A stretch of DNA of 64,000 nt from Bacteroidota bacterium (GTDB lineage Bacteria; Bacteroidota; Bacteroidia; Sphingobacteriales; Sphingobacteriaceae), in assembly GCA_023427985.1 (NCBI GenBank), contig JAEYZM010000018.1, positions 186,001 through 250,000 of the forward strand, read 5' to 3'. The position numbers and the translations under genes are program-made. Numbering within the stretch: position 1 is the first letter of the stretch; each line of letters opens with the position of its first letter. The notes beneath the pieces were generated by a model. The model did no database searches and was not told the origin of the DNA. It was given only the letters and a program-made list of their open reading frames with translations. This document shows, piece after piece, positions 59,617 to 64,000 of the stretch.

Positions 59617-60186
59617 ATGAACTATATAAATAACGAGTCAATTACACCAGAACTATTAAGCAAGTATCTTGTTGTTAAAACTGAGTTTGATACTTGCGAA
59701 TTCAATAATTGTGATTTGTCAAGTGCAAATATTGCTGAATGTATTTTTACCGATTGCGTGTTTACCGATTGCAACTTGAGTAATGCACGTATAACAAAAA
59801 CTGCCTTTAGAAATGTAAGGTTTGTTAATACAAAACTTTTAGGACTCAGATTTGATTCGGCACATGATATTGGAATGGAAGTATACTTTGAAAACTGCCA
59901 GCTTAATAACTCCGTATTCTATAAATGTAGAATGAAAGGAACTAAATTTCTAAATTGTTCCTTGAAAGAATGTGATTTTACGGAGGCCGATTTGAAAGAT
60001 TCGAATTTCGATTTTTCCGATTTAAGTGATGCGAGTTTTGATCGAACTAATTTAGAAAAGGCTAACCTATCTAAAGCTTTAAATTTTCGAATTCATCCAG
60101 ATCAAAACAAAATTAAAGGTGCAATATTTTCAGAATCAAATTTGTCGGGATTGCTATCTCATACGGATATAAAAATCATACCTTAA
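59617..60186 (+). CDS. Pentapeptide-repeat protein, Qnr-like
   Basis: A 189-aa protein with about 25 pentapeptide repeats of A(D/N)LXX type (for example FDTCEFNNCDLSSANIAECI, LKECDFTEADLKDSNFDFSD). The C-terminal segment NFRIHPDQNKIKGAIFSESN, then LLSHTDIKI, resembles the dimerisation end of Qnr proteins, and an irregular stretch near residue 75-85 may be a loop. Qnr proteins fold as a DNA-like beta-helix that shields gyrase from quinolones. Whether it binds gyrase is unknown. It stands alone and is convergent with rluF. Confidence 0.75.
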   Translation: MNYINNESITPELLSKYLVVKTEFDTCEFNNCDLSSANIAECIFTDCVFTDCNLSNARITKTAFRNVRFVNTKLLGLRFDSAHDIGMEVYFENCQLNNSVFYKCRMKGTKFLNCSLKECDFTEADLKDSNFDFSDLSDASFDRTNLEKANLSKALNFRIHPDQNKIKGAIFSESNLSGLLSHTDIKIIP

Positions 60187-60200
60187 TAGCAATTCGAAAT

Positions 60201-60926
60201 TTAACTCTTAGATAGCTTTATCATTTTATTGAGCTCTTCGATTTCCTTTTCAGTTAAATCGCGCCATTCGCCGAGTGGTAAGCCTTTGAGTTTAATGTTC
60301 ATGATGCGAATGCGTTCCAACTTTACAACATCATAACCGTAATGCTCACACATTCTTCGGATTTGTCGGTTCAAGCCTTGAACTAAAATTATCTTGAATG
60401 TATTGGGACCTAATTGCTCAATCTTGCACTTCTTTGTCATCACACCCAACATCGGCACACCATTGGCCATACCCTTGAGTGCTTCTTCGGTCAATGGTTT
60501 ATTGACCGTTACAATGTACTCCTTCTCATGCTCGTTTCCTGCACGAAGAATTTTATTGACAATATCGCCGTTGTTAGTAAGTAGAATGAGCCCTTGTGAA
60601 TCTTTATCAAGTCGGCCTATTGGAAAAATACGCGTACTGTGATTGACAAAATCTACAATATTGTCGCGTACGTTTTTTTCGGTGGTCGATGTAATGCCAA
60701 CAGGTTTGTTGAGTGCGATGATTATTAAATCTTCTTCATCACGTGGCTCCAATTCCAATCCATTTACACGAACCCTATCGCGAGGCAAAACCAAATCGCC
60801 AATCTTTGCTCGCTTGCCATTGATAAAAACATGACCTTGTTCAATATACTTATCGGCTTGCCTTCTAGAACAAATCCCCGATTCGGCAATGTATTTGTTT
60901 AAACGTATACCTTTTGTTGCAGTCAT
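60201..60926 (-). CDS. rluF: 23S rRNA pseudouridine synthase RluF-type
   Basis: A 241-aa RsuA/RluB/RluF-family enzyme. The N-terminal S4 domain (RLNKYIAESGICSRRQADKY) is followed by the catalytic domain with GRLDKDSQGLILLTN (catalytic Asp) and the C-terminal LVQGLNRQIRRMCEHYGYDV, which fits RluF rather than RluB. The length is on the short side for RluF (about 290 in E. coli). It lies 18 bp downstream of the NtrC-type regulator gene and is likely co-transcribed with it. Confidence 0.87.
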   Translation of the reverse strand: MTATKGIRLNKYIAESGICSRRQADKYIEQGHVFINGKRAKIGDLVLPRDRVRVNGLELEPRDEEDLIIIALNKPVGITSTTEKNVRDNIVDFVNHSTRIFPIGRLDKDSQGLILLTNNGDIVNKILRAGNEHEKEYIVTVNKPLTEEALKGMANGVPMLGVMTKKCKIEQLGPNTFKIILVQGLNRQIRRMCEHYGYDVVKLERIRIMNIKLKGLPLGEWRDLTEKEIEELNKMIKLSKS

Positions 60927-60944
60927 TCTGATCTGAAAATTTCA

Positions 60945-62327
60945 CTACCTCTTCAATCCGTATTTCTCAATCTTATTGTACAAATGACTTCTCTGAATCT
61001 CCATCTCATCGGCAGTCTTAGTTACATTCCAATTGTTTTTCTCCAGTTTGTATAAAATATAATCCTTTTCCGATTCATCTTTAAACTCTTGGAAACTCGA
61101 ATATTTATCGTAGGCTTGGGAACTGGTATTGCTTATTTGTTTTTGTTCGCTTATGTTCACATGGTTCGTAGATCGATTTGCATTCAACCAAACATCTTCA
61201 GCCGTAATAGTTTTATCACTCAATATTACCAAGCGTTCCACCATATTGTGCAATTCACGAATATTTCCAGTCCAATTGATTTCTTTCAAAGCTTGCAAGG
61301 CTTCGTCGTTAAATTTCTTGATAGGCATTCCATATTCCTCACATATCTCTTCTAAGAAATTCTGAGCGATCTCTGGAATATCTTCTTTGCGTTCGTTTAA
61401 TGAAGGAACATGAATAATGATTACACTTAATCGATGGTATAAGTCCATTCGAAAATTATTCTGCTCGATTTCTTTAAACAAATCTTTATTCGTAGCAGCA
61501 ACAATACGCACATCTACTGCAATTTCTTTTTCACCACCCACACGTGTGATTTTATTTTCTTGCAATGCACGTAGAACTTTCGATTGTGCACTTGGACTCA
61601 TGTCGCCAATCTCATCCAAAAAAAGTGTACCTCCATTTGCCTGTTCGAACTTTCCTATTCTTTGTTTGATGGCCGATGTAAAGCTACCTTTTTCATGTCC
61701 GAATAATTCCGACTCTATCAACTCCGAGGGAATGGCTGCACAATTTACTTCTATCAAAGGTCCATTTGCTCTATTGCTTTTTTCATGTATCCATCGAGCC
61801 ACCAATTCCTTACCTGAACCATTCTCGCCTGTAATTAATACGCGCGCTTCTGTTGGAGCAACTTTTTCAATGGTTTCTTTTATGCGTTGAATAGGAGTGG
61901 TATTGCCAATAATATCGCGGGTCTTTGTTACTTTGCGTTTTAGAATTTTGGTTTCCGTTACCAACTCTTTTTTCTCTAAGGCATTTCGAACGGTTATTAA
62001 GAGTCGATTTAGATCGGGTGGTTTCTGTAAAAAATCGTATGCTCCTTTTTTTGTTGCTTCCACTGCTGTATCAATCGTACCATGACCCGATATCATTATA
62101 AATGGTAGATCTGGTTTAACCTCCATCGCTGCATTGAGCACTTCCATACCATCCATCTTAGGCATTTTAATATCGCACATCACCAAATCAAACTCTTCTT
62201 TTTTGATCATGTTAATGCCTTCTGCACCATCGGAAGCTTCTTTCACTTCAAACTTCTCATACTCTAAAATTTCTTTGAGAGTCCCTCTGATGCTGCGTTC
62301 GTCGTCTATGATTAAAATTTTTGGCAT
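60945..62327 (-). CDS. NtrC-type sigma-54-dependent response regulator
   Basis: A 460-aa regulator: receiver domain (phospho-Asp in VMCDIKMPKMDG), a sigma-54 AAA+ domain with Walker A GENGSGKE, Walker B GGTLFLDEIGDM and the arginine-finger segment FRMDLYHRL, and a Fis-type HTH at the end (NVTKTADEMEIQRSHLYNKI). The sigma-54 contact loop reads GSFTSA instead of the usual GAFTGA, with the key Phe-Thr kept. The cognate kinase is not adjacent. rluF follows in the same direction. Confidence 0.9.
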   Translation of the reverse strand: MPKILIIDDERSIRGTLKEILEYEKFEVKEASDGAEGINMIKKEEFDLVMCDIKMPKMDGMEVLNAAMEVKPDLPFIMISGHGTIDTAVEATKKGAYDFLQKPPDLNRLLITVRNALEKKELVTETKILKRKVTKTRDIIGNTTPIQRIKETIEKVAPTEARVLITGENGSGKELVARWIHEKSNRANGPLIEVNCAAIPSELIESELFGHEKGSFTSAIKQRIGKFEQANGGTLFLDEIGDMSPSAQSKVLRALQENKITRVGGEKEIAVDVRIVAATNKDLFKEIEQNNFRMDLYHRLSVIIIHVPSLNERKEDIPEIAQNFLEEICEEYGMPIKKFNDEALQALKEINWTGNIRELHNMVERLVILSDKTITAEDVWLNANRSTNHVNISEQKQISNTSSQAYDKYSSFQEFKDESEKDYILYKLEKNNWNVTKTADEMEIQRSHLYNKIEKYGLKR

Positions 62328-62360
62328 GTTTTGTTTTTATGTTGATGTAAGTATAATAAA

Positions 62361-62390
62361 AAAACCCAATTCAAAGAATCGGGTTTTCAA
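62361..62390 (-). terminator. Terminator of rnpB
   Basis: The minus strand reads CCCGATTC, TTT, GAATTGGG, then a run of seven T: an 8-bp stem with one G-U pair. It lies about 20 bp after the 3' end of RNase P RNA and just before the NtrC-type gene start. Confidence 0.75.
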
Positions 62391-62407
62391 TTATTGTACC
62401 AAAAAAT

Positions 62408-62773
62408 GCAAATTCTTAAGCCGGGTTCTGTATGGCATCAAACACGTTTGATGTTGGTCTATCATTTATCTCGACATATCATCGCTGATATGCTCTAACG
62501 CACTACCCATCCCGATTGATCTTGCGATCAGATAACGAGCAGCCATCATACTCGGGACCTATTTGTGCTTTCAACTCCTGAGGTTTACCGTAATGCATAT
62601 TACTATGCAAGACTGTGAGCTCTTACCTCACATTTTCACCCTTACCATTTGCATGGCGGTATTTTTTCTGTGGCACTTTCTGTCTCCATTGCTGGAGCCT
62701 TCCCGTTAGGAAGCAGGATGCTCTATGTTGCCCGGACTTTCCTCTGTTTTACAACAGCGATAGACGAATTTGC
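62408..62773 (-). ncRNA. rnpB: RNase P RNA, bacterial class A
   Basis: Catalytic RNA of RNase P, which trims tRNA 5' ends. The minus strand has the hallmark core GAGGAAAGTCCGGGC near the 5' end, ACAGAA, GGGTGAAA followed by GGTAAGAGCTCAC, and the 3' block ATAAATGATAGACC...ACAGAACCCGGCTTA. The ends are set by helix P1: GCAAATTC (62773-62766) pairs with GAATTTGC (62415-62408). A -7 box ends 5 nt upstream of the P1 start and a terminator follows. Confidence 0.93.
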
Positions 62774-62777
62774 TTTA

Positions 62778-62785
62778 CAAAAGTA
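62778..62785 (-). promoter_or_regulatory. -7 box of rnpB
   Basis: The minus-strand sequence TACTTTTG is a full match to TAnnTTTG and ends exactly 5 nt before the first base of helix P1. This calibrates the box-to-start distance in this genome. There is no clear -33 TTTG. Confidence 0.65.
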
Positions 62786-62789
62786 CGAA

Positions 62790-63743
62790 TTATTTTAAAA
62801 TTACTTCGGTTGCACCATATCCGAATTTCTCCTTACGTGCATCTTTGAAAGTCTTTACATGTGGATGCTTGCCCAGTTGTTTGTGAATTTCATTGCGTAA
62901 TGTACCATTACCTACACCATGAATAAATACGATGCTTTGATAATGATGCACAATTGCTGCTTCTAATTTCCTTCTAAAGGTTTCTAATTGCAATCGCAAC
63001 ATCTCATCGGCTTGCATTTTTGGAAAATCTTCTGTCAACTCTTCGATATGTAAGTCGACCTCTCTTTCAGGCATAGATATATCAATACTTTCCTGCGATT
63101 TATTTTGAAGCATTGCATCTTTGATGCTACCCGCATCTACATCGACATTCAAGTCTTGCTCCAAAATACTTAGGTAGCCCTTTTCCGATAAAAATGGGAT
63201 ATCTTTTTGTTGGGTTAATACTTGCTTGGCCTTGATTTGTTTTTTAACAATCATAGGTTGCATAGGCTGATAAATCCCTTCTTTGAAACGCAATATTTGC
63301 AAATGGAAATTCCAGTTTTGATCCAACTCAGTAAGTGTGTGCGTGGATATACGCTGACTTGTCCTCGATGGTATTATGTCGAAAAATACACCTTCGTAAA
63401 CATCGGATTTTTGGATACTTAAATTCAATGCAAGGTCGTAACTACTGCCGTTCACCAAATACAAATGATAAAGATGACCTATTTTTGAATCTTGTGTTAC
63501 GGCAAGATATAATTGTTGTTCTATGGCCGAATTGAGTTGCGATTTACTCAAAGGAATTTCTTCCAAATCTTCTCTCAACTGTGATTCGGCGCTTTGTACC
63601 AAAACGATTTCATTGGCCAATACGGTAATCTCAAAATCGCCATCAATGGTAACGCCTACCAATTGATGGTCGATGATGTTAGTTACTACACCTTCTTGCT
63701 TTTCATTTAAAAAGCGCACATAATCGCCAATCTTATACGTCAT
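62790..63743 (-). CDS. DUF2027 and Smr-domain protein
   Basis: A 317-aa protein. The N-terminal and central regions (KIGDYVRFLNEKQEGVVTNI and following) match the DUF2027/MutS2-associated type. The C-terminal 85 residues form an Smr domain with VDLHIEEL (the HxL/H motif) and IVFIHGVGNGTLRNEI. Smr domains can cut DNA or RNA, often on stalled ribosomes. It lies 4 bp downstream of the phosphohexomutase gene on the same strand. Confidence 0.85.
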   Translation of the reverse strand: MTYKIGDYVRFLNEKQEGVVTNIIDHQLVGVTIDGDFEITVLANEIVLVQSAESQLREDLEEIPLSKSQLNSAIEQQLYLAVTQDSKIGHLYHLYLVNGSSYDLALNLSIQKSDVYEGVFFDIIPSRTSQRISTHTLTELDQNWNFHLQILRFKEGIYQPMQPMIVKKQIKAKQVLTQQKDIPFLSEKGYLSILEQDLNVDVDAGSIKDAMLQNKSQESIDISMPEREVDLHIEELTEDFPKMQADEMLRLQLETFRRKLEAAIVHHYQSIVFIHGVGNGTLRNEIHKQLGKHPHVKTFKDARKEKFGYGATEVILK

Positions 63744-63747
63744 ATGA

Positions 63748-64000
63748 TTAAGCTAATAAAGTAGCTTTTGTTGCATCTAAAATTTTGAAGGACTCTTCCG
63801 ATGAGCTGGCTTCGGAATAAGTTCTTAAAACAGGTTCGGTACCCGATGGTCGAATCATTACCCAAGCACCATTGTCGAGATGAAATTTAAATCCATCCAT
63901 GTCTTCCACTTTCACAACTTTGTAATTTCCGAAATGTTGATATGCACCTTCTTTGCATTTTGTGATGATGCTCTGTTTCAAACTTTCTTCAATATGTAAG
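63748..64000 (-). CDS. Phosphoglucomutase/phosphomannomutase, C-terminal fragment
   Basis: The last 83 codons of a phosphohexomutase, cut by the window edge. It has the C-terminal phosphate-binding loop RPSGTEPVLRTYSEA, the signature of the alpha-D-phosphohexomutase superfamily, in the order DGFKFHLDNGAWVMIRPSGT. The frame is open through base 64000. The sugar substrate cannot be set from this domain alone. It is upstream of the Smr gene by 4 bp. Confidence 0.9.
   Translation of the reverse strand, partial: LHIEESLKQSIITKCKEGAYQHFGNYKVVKVEDMDGFKFHLDNGAWVMIRPSGTEPVLRTYSEASSSEESFKILDATKATLLA

Overview
The window is chromosomal DNA of a Bacteroidota bacterium. Evidence: a type IX secretion C-terminal sorting domain (34763-36409), PorT/PorV-like and DUF3078-like outer-membrane barrels, TlpA/DUF4369 thiol lipoproteins, a clade II lipoprotein NosZ, and repeated matches to the Bacteroidota -7 promoter box TAnnTTTG. 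Base composition looks AT-rich and coding density is high. No transposase, prophage, CRISPR array or tRNA gene was found. Genus cannot be told from what is here.

Layout. 1-4.8 kb: housekeeping genes (trpS, plsC, gatC, an ABC ATPase, a PduO-type adenosyltransferase, ispD, queA). 4.9-10.2 kb: ABC permease, Omp85-like protein, heptose-7-P kinase, aminotransferase, PorT-like barrel. 10.2-14.2 kb: CDF metal transporter, NUDIX, alkaline-phosphatase-superfamily membrane transferase and an exported protein. 14.2-18.5 kb: an overlapping three-gene unit with a PorV-like barrel, a barrel carrying an N-terminal helix-hairpin-helix, and ComEC, which is a candidate DNA-uptake unit. 18.8-31.6 kb: MerR, M23 peptidase, alaS, acyltransferase, gatB, a TlpA-like lipoprotein, a PhoB/PhoR-type pair and small enzymes. 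31.7-34.8 kb: an adaptor/permease/ATPase exporter. 34.8-38.2 kb: an AT-rich islet (T9SS cargo, thioredoxin-fold lipoprotein, small exported protein, XRE regulator). 38.4-45.1 kb: bifunctional nuclease, etfBA, TPR, chrA, dnaB, rlmB. 45.2-54.5 kb: a nitrous-oxide reduction locus (cytochrome c, nosZ, membrane-NosL fusion, nosDFY, truncated haemoglobin) facing a FAS1 lipoprotein and a haem-copper-oxidase-like membrane protein with a Crp/Fnr regulator. 54.6-64 kb: queE, folD, lepA, a Y-family polymerase, a Qnr-like pentapeptide protein, rluF, an NtrC-type regulator, rnpB, an Smr protein and a phosphohexomutase fragment.

How parts fit together. The nos operon, the FAS1 gene and the crp gene each carry an ATGA-N6-TCAT-type dyad 42-52 bp upstream of the first start codon. 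Two of these sites share 19 identical bases and have the same spacing to the -7 box, so the Crp/Fnr protein probably controls the locus and itself. A strong intrinsic terminator lies inside the nos operon, after nosZ.

The most unusual signals are at nucleotide level. (1) The non-palindromic word TGCCGATG/CATCGGCA recurs dozens of times on both strands, in all reading frames and between genes, but is absent from the AT-rich islet. This resembles a DNA uptake sequence or a HIP1-like word, in a genome that also has the comEC unit. (2) A family of intergenic mosaics is built from 7-10 bp words in tandem and opposed orientation, plus a perfect palindrome TCCCGATAGCTATCGGGA. (3) Several -7 boxes lie 3-7 nt before start codons, suggesting leaderless mRNAs.
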